In this document: one piece after another, positions 13,271 through 27,000 of the stretch
Layout of the letters: every line of letters begins with the position of its first letter
Position numbering within the stretch: the stretch's first letter is position 1
Assembly: GCA_028015205.1 (NCBI GenBank)
Contig: CM051508.1
Location: forward strand, 13,348,001 to 13,412,000
Direction: 5' to 3'
Length of the DNA stretch: 64,000 bases
Source of the DNA: Mytilisepta virgata
Taxonomy: Eukaryota > Mollusca > Bivalvia > Mytilida > Mytilidae
Program-made: the position numbers and the translations under genes
The notes under the pieces: model-generated
What the model was told of the DNA's origin: nothing
The model's database searches: none
The model's input: the letters and a program-made list of their open reading frames with translations, nothing else

Positions 13271-13503
13271 GGTGGCCAAGTGGTTTAGGTAGTTCGTCAT
13301 GACTACTAATGGTCACAAGCATGTTAAAACTGAGGTTATGAGTTCGAAACTCACCTTTTAATTGACAAGGATTGCCAATTTTCCTACCGAATGTCAGTGG
13401 TTCTCGCTGGGTACTCCGGCTTCCTCCACCAATAAAAACTGACCGCCACAAAAAAGCCAAATGTGCTGAAAACGGCGTAAAACCCCAACTAAACAAACAA
13501 ACA
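13271..13503 (+). mobile_element. tRNA-derived SINE, family A
   Basis: Pol III A-box-like TGGCCAAGTGG at 13273 and B-box-like GAGTTCGAAAC near 13340, then body GACAAGGATTGCCAATTTTC, CTCCGGCTTCCTCCACCAAT, ATGTGCTGAAAACGGCGTAA and an (AAAC)n tail. The most complete + strand copy; others at 18905, 22415, 37296, 38700, 41800 and 56643. Confidence 0.8.
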
Positions 13504-14686
13504 TTTTTTACATGTTTTCTTATAATAATATTTAATACTGTTGAGAAATATACACTCGTGAAATCAAATTTCAGTCATCTGAAGTGTGGAACTACTTCAC
13601 CAACTGAATTGAGGAGGGTAACATCACAGTTTGCGTCATATACCTTCTTTTTGTCTTGTATGTTGTATCCTTTATACTTATTGCCCTTTAAGGAAATGAA
13701 ATGTTATATTATATGAATGAAAAATGTCATTCCATTGTGATGTCATGCAAGTAGTTCCGATTTTGTTTACTGTGACTTTGAGGGTTATGTACATGTCACA
13801 ATTCAAATGTTTTGGAGTCCGCTGTGAATAAAAAGCACTGAAGACAAAGGTTATTTGTACAACTATTGTGAAACTATAGCCCTTGTCTGGAGGGTGAGCA
13901 AATTATGACCAGACCAAATAAAAAAATGTGTTTAGGATTTCATGCTTAAAAAAATCACTGTAGGGTCAGTAGCATTTTTTTTTATTTTGCCAGTTTTTAA
14001 AAACTTTTCCATGTGGGAGAAATATTGTGGTTTTTAATTGTGCTTATACAATAAAAACTTAATGGTACATGTAGGCACAAAAAATAAGGGATGGTAGAGA
14101 AACCATAAATACACATACAGTGATCTCCCCAAAAGTTTTTTTCATATATGGGGGCATGATCATCTCAATTATAGTTCACGGCACGTTGACTGGTACAAGT
14201 GCTTTACATCACATTACACTAAAAGCAGTTATTAAAAAGCAAAGTAACTGGTACTGATACAACTACATTTTTACATATATTTAAATATCATGCAGTAGCA
14301 GCTTAATCTATCAAAAGTTAGTTTCCACTGAGTAGAAATTTTTCTGTTTTTCATTTTTCCTTCTTGACTTGCACATGAACCGAAGTCAATTTCATATCAG
14401 ATGAGCATGAAGCTTGGTCATCATCACTTATTGTTGATGGGCATGTTGATTTTGCAATAGAATGTACAATAGTCGTCTTTGGATTGAAGCCAATCTGTCA
14501 ACATTGAATAGCCTGTAGAACACGGTTTCTTCTTTGATGGTTGATTGGACATTGTATTTGTTGAGAAATTTCCAAACATCCCAATTTTCTCCTGCAAGGC
14601 AGACAACTGCGTTATTAGTCTACATTAAAAGTCATGAAGGTCAAATTATGTCTTGCTCCTGTGGAAAAATTAATAAAACAGTTACA
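13504..14686. other. No recognised gene
   Basis: AT-rich sequence upstream of GPD2. A 60-codon minus-strand frame (14424-14606) matches no family I know and has no supporting signals. Confidence 0.4.
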
Positions 14687-14788
14687 GCCCTCATTTGATG
14701 TAGACATTCAGATTTTTATTTACAAAGCCCTCAGGGAAAACAACCTCTCTTGGGTTACCAAATCTGAATGTCTACCTCAAATGAGGGC
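14687..14788. repeat. Fold-back inverted repeat upstream of GPD2 exon 1
   Basis: GCCCTCATTTGATGTAGACA at 14687 pairs with the inverted copy ending at 14788 (TGTCTACCTCAAATGAGGGC), a ~29-bp arm with ~45-nt loop region. It lies ~110 bp before the acceptor of the start-codon exon. Confidence 0.6.
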
Positions 14789-14894
14789 CATAATAGTATA
14801 TTGTCAAAGTAAGTATGTGAAATTTTAACTTGATGTTGACCATTACTTTAGATTACATTTTTAGATCAATGCATAAATATATTTTTTTTTTCAG

Positions 14895-15042
14895 TTGTAA
14901 AATCAAACAGCCAAAAATGAGAAATTTAAAGTCGCTGTTGTCATCTATTAGGAGATTATCAAAGACAAAGACTGGTCTAGCTATTGGTGGAGGAGTATGT
15001 TTAGTGGCTTATGTATATCCAAAATTTGTAAATAAAAATCAG
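14895..15042 (+). CDS. GPD2: GPD2 exon with start codon (residues 1-42)
   Basis: A polypyrimidine run and AG at 14893-14894 precede 22 nt of leader and then ATG at 14917. Coding part 14917-15042 ends in phase 0 before GTAAAA. The peptide starts [10 protein letters not shown], is rich in Arg/Lys/Ser and lacks acidic residues, as expected for a mitochondrial presequence. Residues 20-34 ([15 protein letters not shown]) form one hydrophobic segment, matching the N-terminal membrane anchor region of animal GPD2. Confidence 0.88.
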
Positions 15043-18000
15043 GTAAAATTTTTGTAACACATAAGGTTTTGCAGTATCCATAGACAATTTTATTTTGTGA
15101 ACTAATTTTGTCCCCGAAATGTCAAATAGATTTTCACTGAAAATCATTGGATTTATGCAGTCAAAAAGAGATCATCAACGTGAAAATATATTTACTGTTA
15201 ATCATTTGCTAGTACTTCATGTTTTTCAGGGACTTGGAAAAATGGATGTAATTGTGGGTTTTTAATATAGTGCATTTGAAGTTTAAAAAACAAATCAAGA
15301 ATGTTTCAAGTGATAAAAGTTAAAAGTCAATTGATAAATAAACTATTTCCCAAGTGACATATTTACTATGATATCATTATACATAGTTTGGGGGAGTCTA
15401 TAGGAATCAGCTTGTCTGTCTGTCTGTCTAGAATTTTTTTGTACCCGCAGTTTCTCAAACATGCCTTATCAGAGGTTAATGAAAATTTGCATACTGTTAG
15501 ATCACACGTAGATGTGCGCGTGTGAAGTATGTCTTGGTCCAATACTTTTTCCCATAATTTTATACCCTTTTGGACTTAAAAATTCTGTCTATCCCCTAAT
15601 TTTTTTTTGTACCCACAGTTTCTCAAACGTGCCTTATCAGAGGTTACATTGTGTAATTAAACTTTGCATACTGTTAGATCCTAGTACGTAGATGTGTGCA
15701 TGCGAAATATGTGCTGGTCCAATACTCTTTTCCATAATTTTATACCTTTTTGTTGCCTCAGTTATACCCAGTTGGACTTAGAAAATTGTGAGACAATTCA
15801 CCATGATAAGGATGCCCTAGTTCGTTAAATCAACAGCAGCAGGGGTTATAGTTAGTGAGATCCCTTGACAGTTATAGTTAGATTTGGTTCGTGTCAAATT
15901 GGATTATAAAAGACTTGTGAGCTCACAGTCAAATTAATATATACTGGGGACTTCGCTAGGACGTTAAAAATCCACCTCACCTTATAGGGGTTACATCTTA
16001 ATCTTTTAAGCAGTAGTCCAAGGACTAGTGGATACCATCAATTTGGTTGCCCCCTGGCACGAAAAGTGGACCGCAAGTAAAATTGATGAAACACAAAACC
16101 TAAAACAATTTAAAGGCAAAATGTTTTTAAATCTGAAAAAAACTCAAATAATTCCAGAAGAGGTTTGTTATATTTTGCTATGACCCAGCTAAATCCAAAA
16201 TTGACCAATCATGATTAAGTCTTATTAGGAACATATTTTATCAGAATTATAACTGCAGCTAGAAACTTGCGATTTAGTGATGGGGTTGATTCATTGAACC
16301 ACACGAATTGATTAAAGCACATATTTAACTATTTATACATTGCAATATTTTACCCGTTCAGCAGGCTACTGCTTACAAAAACTCTGGTCTTCACTGTAAG
16401 TTTGGAGTGACCTCAGCGATCAGACTAGCTTAAATGTCTATGTCTGCCTTGTTGGTCAAGCGAAGAGCAGGGTTCATGTATTTATATCATATGAACATGT
16501 TTAAGTCATGATATACAGGTTAACCATTCATGTTGTCTGTTTTATTATTAGTCCCCTACTGGCAATGCAAAAGGGGACTATAGGTTTGCACTCCATCTGT
16601 CTGTCAGTCACAGTACAGTTTCAAGACTTTTTCCAAAAACTGTTTAATGAAATGATCTTATTTTTGGTGTGTGAGCTTATAATGATGAGATACAGATCAA
16701 GTTTGAGTTTAATGCTGATTGATTAATTATATTTTGAGAATCATTACCCTTGGAAATAGGAATTATTGTCAAAAAATTTTTTTCCGGACTATCTTCACAA
16801 ACCCTTTTACCAAAATTGATCTTATTTTTGGTATGTGAGCTTATAATAATGAGCTACAAATCAGGTGTTAGTTTCAGGCAGATAGCTCTAGCCAATTAGG
16901 GACATTGTATTGGTCATCAATATTCTCAGAATGCTTGTTTATGTAGTACTTACACTGGACATTAATCAGTTCTCAATTGATCAAAAAGCTTTTTATTACA
17001 GATATCAGTAGCTGCTGCAACTGATGCAGAACAGAATTATGCCTGGTCACCTTTACCCACCAGGGAGGACATGCTTAAATCCTTGGAAACAGAGCAGTTT
17101 GATGTTCTGGTGATAGGAGGTGGTGCCACAGGTGCAGGTGTGGCATTGGATGCCACAAGTAGAGGTAAATGAAAAGACTTATAATGAATTGAATCTTTAA
17201 TTGCTGTATAAAGTCCACGAAAATATTCATTTTGACAGAAGTTAAAGATAAACATTCTCTTTTTTGACTGGATTTGGATATTCCAATATTTATCACTAAG
17301 ATTTTTACCAAAAATGTGGTATAAAAAGATTTAGATCAATAACTGTGCACTGTGTGCAGAAAAAAACTAAAGGAAGCAGCTACAACCAAATGGAACACTG
17401 CCTTGTTAAAAGGGGTGTTGATAAAGAGGTCAAAGATTTGGAAACTGTAATTTTTGTATTACCTAAGTATATACAGTTGTAAGCAATCTCGAAGCTGTGG
17501 AATATATTCAATTCTGTGGTATGCAGTGGTTCTACTGATGTTAAATTTATTGCTTATACTGACAGCTGAAGCAGGTTCTCTTTGCAAAACATTCAGAGTC
17601 AAGTATTTTGGGAAATCAGTCCAAAAAATATCATCATACATTTTCAGGTTTGAAAACAGCAATGGTTGAGAAATACGACTTCTCATCTGGAACAAGCAGT
17701 AGAAGCACAAAACTAATCCATGGAGGTGTTAGATATCTACAGAAAGCTGTGTTTAATTTAGACTTAGAACAGGTATTTGTAATATTTTTTTTCAACATTT
17801 TTAACATTTTATATGAAAATGAAAGGATGTGGGATACACTGAGACAACATCAAAACAAATATGTATGTAACGGAAAATCAAAATATATATCAGGGGTTTG
17901 TTGTGTGGCTTTGAACATGGGAAACATTAATGACCCTTAACAAGTGACTTTCGTGCACGTTAGCCATTGGTTGAGGAAGCTAAAGTACCCGAATAGAACA

Positions 18001-21000
18001 AGCAACCTTTGTCATAAAACTGGAAATTCTTGTTAATTATACCCCCACTCTACGGAGTGGGTGGTATACTGAATTCACCTTGTCTGTCAGTCCGTTCAAA
18101 CTGAAATTTTTCGTCACCCTTTTCTTGGCTTCTGTGCAACGGAATGTTTTGATATTTGGCCTGCATCTTTATGGCCATGAGTTGTATCATCTCGCATATT
18201 TTCAGGTCTGTCATGGAACCATTTCCTGTTTGCCGATACTTACAAATTTTACAATACCTTATGTTTACATGAATTTTTTCGTCAAACTTTTCTCGGCTTC
18301 TCTGCAATGGAATGTTTTGATATTTGGCCTGCAGCTTTATGACCATGAGTTGTATGTATCATCTCTCATATTTTCAGGTCTGTCAAGGAACCACTTCCTG
18401 TTTGCCAATACTTACAAATTTTACAATACCTTATGTTTACATGAAATTTTTCGTCAAACTTTTCAAGACTGTTTTCCCAATATTCAAAATTAATAAAGAG
18501 TGGGGGTATACTTTGCATGATAACATGTGCAACCTCATGTTAAATTGGATTTGAATAAACACTGCAACTTAGAGAATCGGTGTTTAGAGGCTAGTTGTTA
18601 TGAAACTAAACTCCGAAAACACTTTACTCTTGGCTTATTAAATCAAAGGCTTGAAAACATATATGAAAAGTTGTAAGTTTCACTGTCTATAATTTCATCT
18701 GCATGTAAGGTTTAAATCTTTGTTTCTTTTTTTTTTGCTGTTAAAATACAGTTTACAAAAGTAATTAAATTTTTGTAATTCTGTTAATTAGTACAGAATG
18801 GTTAAAGAAGCATTAACAGAGAGAGCCAACCTGATAGATATCGCTCCACACTTGGCCTATCATTTTCCCATTATGTTGCCAATATACACGTAAGTACAGT
18901 TGTTTAGTTTAGTTGGGGTTTTATGCCGTTTTAAGCACATATTTCGTGGCGGACAGTTTATTGGTGGAGAAAGCCGGAGTACCCAGAGAGAACCACGACC
19001 TTCGGTAGAAAAATTGGCAATCCTTGTCAATTAAGATCTGAGTCGAACACATCCCGCCAACAGGTGAGATTAATCTCACAACCTCAGCATTGACAGGCTA
19101 GTGATCATTAGTAATGACGAACTACCTAGACCACTCGGCCACCTAGTCCCCCAGTACATGTGTAGTGATGTTCCAGTCATTGATTATGATAAATAATATA
19201 TCAATTTTTATATCTTCTAAAACATTCAATTATTATTTCGCCAACTGAATCATCACAGAAATTCATGATCTTCTATGAAACATTCGTCAATTAGAAAATT
19301 AGTCTTGCATGCATTTGAAAGAGACCACAATTTAACACTCTCAAAGCATTATGCTGACCTTGAACTTTTCCAATTTCAAGGTCATGGATAGGGAAACTGC
19401 TATGCGAATTACCACCCGGACAACATCAAAAAATTTACAAAATTCTATATTGATTCAGAATCTTCATAAGAATTACTATAGTTTTATTGTAATTCCCAAC
19501 ATGTCACTTAAATTTAGAATATAAAAGTTTTTAAAGTTCCTACACTGAGGTATGTCAAAATAACAAATCATTCAGGGGTCGAGCTGGCAATCAAAAAGTT
19601 GTTGCCAAAAAAAATTGCCAAAATGTCATTTTTGTCACCAGTTTCAAAATTTGTTCGCCAAGTCACCCTCCTCCTTTTTGAAACATACATGATTGTTTTT
19701 TATTCATTACTATTTGAAAAAAACAACCTGAAAAGTATTTTTGATTAAATAAAGTTTTAATGACAGTTAACTTCCATATGAAATGACCTTTATTTTGATT
19801 GCAAGCTTAATAAAACATTGATTGTTCCCTTTCATGCTGTTCCACATATATGTTTTGTGATGTTAAACCGGAAGTGAGAACACAAACTTTGCTAATTGGA
19901 AATTTTATGATATTATGATTTTAAACACCTGTTAATGGTGTTAAAAAGCATGCATATTTATTTTCATGACTTTTAAAATTACCTAATAAAATTTTTAATA
20001 ATATACAATATACAATACAATACTGTGTTTAATAGCCTTATGTAAACTGTTCAATTATCATAGATAATTATACACTGACAAATGATGTTTCTTAGTTACC
20101 ATTTTAAAATGTTTTCACATAAGTGCCAGATTTTTTTTCAAAAAAAGATTGAAAAAGTCGCAAGAAATATCTCCAACTATGAAATTCTGTCGCCAGATTG
20201 AATAAAAAATCACATTTGGCGACATTGGTGAAGCCCAGCGCGGTCCCTTATCATTCTTTTATTGCAAGTAACAAAAATATTATATAAGTTATGTATAATA
20301 CAATTACTTACTATACTGTATAAAAATAAACAGTTTTATACAAACTGTCATTTTTCTGAGTAAGGTTGACATACTGATAAAAAAATGTTTGTTGTTTGAA
20401 GACCATTCTCCCAAGTCGGGGTTTTGTATCCATGCTCGTTCCTACAAACCCCTGACATCACACATTCATATTTTGCGGGTTGAACATATAGGCGCCTGGT
20501 GTGTGACCTAGAAAATTCTATCTAAGACGCAAATAAATTCTCTTCTGACCTAGAAAAGTAACCAATGACAATCGTCCACTTCTGACCCGTAAAATATGAA
20601 TGTGTGATGTCAGGGGTTTGTAGGAATGAATGTGGATACAAAACCCTGACTTGGGAGGATGTCAGTGGATATAATTATTACAGAAAGAAATGATAGAAAA
20701 GGCTTAGTTTTACATAGTAAAGCATTTTCAATTCTTAGATTGTTTAAAATTAAAGTTTTTAGTTCATTTTTGTTTTCATCTAATTGTGTTTATTGTATTC
20801 ATTGTAGATATTGGCAGATACCGTATTTCTGGGTTGGTATTAAGATGTATGACTTCGTGGCTGGTAAACAGAAACTCAAGAAGAGTTATTACTTGTCTAA
20901 GAAGAAAGCTTTGGAAAAATTTCCTATGTTAAAGAAGGAACAGTTAAAAGGAGCATTAGTATATTATGATGGTTTGTATTGATAATGGTGTTCATAGAGA

Positions 21001-24000
21001 ATCAATAATTATCTCCCTTACTTAGGGGAGATAATTTTATATTTTTTTCTTGGTTCTGTTAAGCTAATCAGACATTATTTATTATGTGACCTGAATAATT
21101 TGACAGAAATTAATTTGAGATTTTTGTTGCAATAATTTAAACTTGTGAAAATGGATTGCAATAATAAGTCTCTAATTTCTACCTTGTTTTCTATAAAGAA
21201 TTGCAATTCATTGCAGTTAATTTTTGTTATTTATAATAACTTCAAGTTAAGGACACAATACTGATTATCGTTTCTTGATATTTACTTTATAAACAGGATT
21301 TTCCAACAGAAAACATCTGGTTGTTGGTTTGACAAATTATTTGAGCGGCTGGTTAATCCAGTATTCTGTCATTTTTACAACTCATTTCTTGTTTTTTAAT
21401 TTATTATTTCAAGAACTCAATAATTTGTCACCAGTGAATATTAAATTTGAAAGATATTTTTGGCCGAAGACTTTTTTTCTCAAATGTATTTTCTACTTTA
21501 CCAAAGGAGTTCAGATATAAAAACCGTAATACAAACATGACTGTACTGTAATAAAGAAATGAATTGCTTGCCGGAATGGATATGGGAATCACCTTGAAGT
21601 TCTGTATACGGAAACTTAACTCATTGCCTACTTTTACTTGCCAACTCGACTAAACAACTTGTAGCATTTCTTTTGTCAACTCATATCGCTGACAACTTAC
21701 ACATTTTCCTAAATAAAAGGTTGCATTGCTCACATTTTGCTTACTGCACATTTATTTTAGGCCAACATGATGATGCTCGAATGAACATCTCTGTAGCAGT
21801 ATCTACTGCCAGGATGGGTGGGACAGTTGCTAATTATGTGGAGGTGCTAGACCTTCATAAAACAAAAGATGAACAAGGAAAGGAAGTAATATCAGGGGCT
21901 AGAGTTAAAGACAGAATAACAGGTTTGTGTAGAGGAAGTAGAATTCATTGGAATTTTCGTAAGGGAAATAATATACAGCATAATTAAAAATTGTGAATGG
22001 AATAGTGTTATTAAATGGGTATTTTCATATAAAGCCTGAATTATGTCTGAGTCAGTCGTATTGGGTCAAGGTCAACTGTATAGGCCCGAGGCAACGCTGA
22101 GGCCCTGTATAAATGCCAGCTTTCAAGAACTTCCTGTTACATTGAATGGCCCATTTATACTGTATTTTAAGTCATTTGTTAATAAATGGTAATATTATAC
22201 TTTATAATCATCCCTTAAAATTGGGAAAATACACTTGTATAGCAGCAAGATAAGACAGATATCTTAGATTGGCAAAAAGTTTTATGTCGACTTTTAAGGT
22301 CTGTACCTTTGTGTATTTTCCTATACCTGGCTTGGAATGGATGTGTATGGTGAGATGAAAATGTTTTAATTTTGACCCAAGAACACCATGTTTACATACT
22401 GATAATGTTGCAGTTGGGGGAAAGGCCTAGTTGTTTAACTACTAGTTATATTAGCCAGTTAATAACAAGTTCCTGAGTTCGAATCAAAATTCATGACTTA
22501 GAGTGTTCGATTGCATCTTATTTGACAAGGATTGTCACTTTTCCTGCAATAGGTTGTTCTTTCTCTCTGGGTTATCTAGTTTCTTCCACTGATGGAACCT
22601 GGTCATCGTGATGTAGCTAGATGTGCTGAAAGTGGCATAAAACCTCATTAAATCAGTGAATCAGTTGCAGTTTCCATGTGATATTGTGTGATACACTATG
22701 AAGTGAATATCAGATTGTAAAATAATAAGTCTTTCAAAGATTTATATGTTTAATTATTTAATTTTCAGACAAGGAATTCAATATAAAAGCTAAATGTGTG
22801 ATAAATGCCACTGGACCCTACACTGATCTGATCAGACTTATGGGAAAACATGGCGAGAGGAGAATATGCCAACCTAGCCAAGGTGTACATATAGTTTTAC
22901 CTGACTATTACAGGTAAGGCCAACTAAAATTAATTAGTAGATTTTCATCCAACTTTTTGAAAAAAATGGGGCGGGTGGGAGGATTTTATTTTTTATTTTT
23001 TATTTCATATGAAACTATTTTGTAAGGTGTTATTAATATGTAAACCTTATAAAATGGCTTATACCGCTTCCTACTCTAAGAATCACGAAAACCATGTGGA
23101 ATTGCTACAGGAAGTTAACAAAAAATGAAATTATTGACACGGATACTGGTAACGCAGATGAACAAAATCCGGAAATCGTAAATTTTAGAAAATAAAAAAA
23201 ATCGGGCGGCACGATTTTCGAGGGGGGGCAGGATGAAAATCTATCAATTAATTTTAATTGGCCTAAGTTTTACCTATTAACGCCATTGGGCCAGATATAT
23301 ATATATATTCCTAGAAAATGTGTAGTTCTTCTTCCACGTAATTCACCCCCTGTATTATATTCAGTAAATGTGGGTCAAGATGATATTTTGGGCAAATCAG
23401 TTGTATAAAGGGATCAACTGATCATACAACTAATGAGAAACCTGAGTGAGTTATCTTTTCCTAAACAATGTAGGTAAGGGAGATAATTAAATGCTCTCCC
23501 TTTTGTCCTGAGGCTAAAAGGGAGACAAATTTATTATCTCCCTTACCTACATTGGTTAGGAAAATATAACTCAGTCTGGTTCCTCATAGTGTGGATATAG
23601 AATTTCAGATAATAGTATACTATGAAATAAAACTACCAATCTATGGCAGCTAAAAAAAAGCCTTAAAATTGAAAAAAATGTCTGGAAATGTCCTGGAAAA
23701 ATCCCTGAATTTTTATGTTCTAAAAGGGTGAAAACTGCTGCAGGTATGACGAAATATCTTTGCAATTTCTATATGGAATTTGAAAAATTTGTTTATCTGG
23801 TGACATTTTGCATTCACAACAATGACATAAAACATTTACATGTAGATGAATAAGAAAAAAAGCCAGATAAAAAAACCATGTAAAACCATTTTAATTTTGT
23901 GAAATTAGTGTTTTATTGTGACATTATAGAGCATGTCAATTTCAGTCACAGTATTTGCAAAATAAATTTATTCAGTAATTTATTGCGATTCCTATGTGTT

Positions 24001-27000
24001 TTTTAGTCCAGACAGCATGGGATTGTTAGACCCTTCAACAAGTGATGGACGAGTGATCTTTTTCCTTCCCTGGCAAAGAGTTACACTTGCAGGTTTGAAA
24101 ATCTACTTAAATAATTACGTACAAATCTAATTTTCAAAATAGCATGTATATATACACATGAAATTCTACAGACTACATACATGTATCACCCCAAAACAAT
24201 CAAAAATACATTATTTGACAAATGTGATCAAGCATGGAAAAAAAAATTGATTAAATTTATTTTGACATATCTCTCTTGAAACTTGAATGACTTGAATAGC
24301 CATATTTCATGAAACTAGCAAATTATTAGCTGAAAATTTAGATTTATTTGAAGATTTATTTATGTTGGGAATCTCTTGAGCTAAGTCAAATATATTGCTC
24401 ACTCAGATTTGAACAATAATAATCATTAAAACCATTTCTGATGCGCCAAAATAAAAAAATTAATTTTTCATTAGTAATTGCCTTTAAAATCAGGGAAAAA
24501 AATTAACTCTTAAAATATAATGTTAAAATTAATATGCTGTTGGCGTGTCCAATGATGCGAGCACAGAAATAGCCCTTTCCAGAAACTCATTTCTGGTATC
24601 ACGATTATGCCTCTAAAATTATAATTTGAAGCAAGTTATTTCCCTTACTTTACTTATTCCCTTTCCGGCGAACGAAATTTTTCTAGCCTAAGTATGTAGC
24701 ACAAATGAATTCACTTCGGATTGCATAATGGCTGCCCATATGTAGAAAATGCATATGCTCCTATAGTGCTCGCTGTACTCGCTATTTATATTGAAAATGG
24801 AATATGGTTGAAGTAACTGTCAGTGCAAAATTGTTTACAGCCATGTGTCAAAAATTAAAGCAAAACAACAGTAATATTATTGCTGTTCTTCAATTTAAGG
24901 TCAAAATGATACCTTCAACACCAACAAAAATTGTGTATCCCACTGCTGATTATTAAGAAAGTCCCTTGTCTTAGTTGAGTGAAAAATAAAACTTTAACCT
25001 GCAATGTCAATGAACAAATTACACACAATAACAGCTCACAGAAATCTAACAAATGTTGTCACAATTTGCATGATAATCTCAGCATGCATGTTGTAAGGCC
25101 ATTTATTTTTAATTAGTTGGTTTACGGATCCACCAACCCGATTTTGCCGATTTGAAGAAAAAAAATAAAATTGAAAACTTTGGTTTTTTATTACTGCTGA
25201 TCCTCTGAAATCAGCCATCCCAAAAATAAAAATAAATTAAAATCCTTTTTGCATCAAAATTTCATAAAAGATTATAATCAGGTTCGTAAAAAAATAGATT
25301 ATCCATCTGTAAAATACTTGTATTAACATGATCCAAAAATAAAATCTATTTGTAGTTGTTAGTTGATGTCAATTTCCGAAACAAGTTTTATGAAATGAAT
25401 TTGCTAATAGAATCCATGCGGCTTTTAAGTTCGTTTTGTATGAATATCTTGATTCCGTAATATATCGAATCCACTCATTTCCTAAATGAAAATGTATTTT
25501 GTCGTAGTTGACGAGTCGGATCCCTTGAAAAGGGAATGGCAGCAAGAGTCTTAAACTGATCATTTGCAATCTTTGTATATTTGGCAATATAACCAAGATT
25601 GTTCAAAATCAGTCTTTATTGTACATGATTGTCCCTCTTTTTTTTCTTCTTTTTTTTCTGACCGACCGACCCTATTTTTAAAAAAAAAATCCGTAAACCA
25701 ATTAATTAAAAATAAATGGCCTAAACAAGACAAATGTAGAAAGAATCACAGAGCACATCAAGATTCATGTGAGATTGGACAGGACCTGTTATAGAAGAAG
25801 TCCTGAAACAACAGGCTGTCACTTGGTCTATAAGTTTCATTGAAGTATGAGAGATTGTAGTACACTTGCACATGTCCACTTTCATTTTGGGTCCTCAGTC
25901 AGATTATTTTTTTCACTTTTTCACAAATCATGATTCATGATGAAAATTTTCCTTATGCCAAGTAAAATGTCCCTCTTTAAAACTCTCCATCAAAAATAAA
26001 AAATTACTGGGTCTTATCTATTTTATCCTTCTGAACTTCTTATAGAAAATTTCTCAGTTATATGCAGTTTTAAATCAACACTACTTGTTCAGTTGTCATG
26101 AACTGGTTCAATTACTTGACTCAATGATATTTTTATCTATGGACTTCTTTTTGTCTAACTCAGTTCAAAGTTCATGATAGGCCTTGATTCATATAACTTG
26201 GCAGAAAAGAACTCCTTGAATATTTCCATTAACAGGTACTACAGATGTTGCATGTGATGTTACAGACCATCCATCTCCATCTGAAAAGGAGATCCAGTTC
26301 ATACTTTCAGAAGTCAGGAATTATCTACACAGTGATGTGGACGGTAAGTTCAGAAGTCAGGAATTATCTACACAGTGATGTAGACGGTAAGTTCATACTT
26401 ATAGAAGTCAGCAGTTATCTACACAGTGATGTAGACAGTAAATTCAGAAGTCAGGAATTATCTACACAGTGATGTAGACAGTAAGTTCAGAAGTCAGGAA
26501 TTATCTTCACAGTGATGTAGACAGTAAGTACATACTTACAGAAGTCGGAAATTATCTACACAGTGATGTAGACAGTAAGTTCAGAAGTCAGGAATTATCT
26601 ACACAGTGATGTAGACGGTATGTTCATACTTACAGAAGTCAGGAATTATCTACACAGTGATGTAGACTGTAGGTTTATACTTACAGAAGTCAGAAATTAT
26701 CTACACAGTGATGTAGACAGTAAGTTCATACTTACAGAAGTCAGCAATTATCTACACAGTGATGTAGACAGTAAGTTCAGAAGTCAGGAATTATCTACAC
26801 AGTGACGTAGACGGTATGTTCATACTTACAGAAGTCAGAAATTATCTACACAGTGATGTGGACAGTAAGTTCAGGAATTATCTACACAATGATGTAGACA
26901 GTAAGTTCAGAAGTCAGGAATTATCTACACAGTGATGTAGACAGTAAGCAGTGGTTGCGCTGGCATTCAAAAACTTGTCACCAAAAAAATCGGTAAAGCA

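Noticed and set aside
13273..13345. tRNA gene suggested by A-box and B-box
   Set aside because: No cloverleaf with paired acceptor stem; the boxes belong to a SINE that continues to an (AAAC)n tail.
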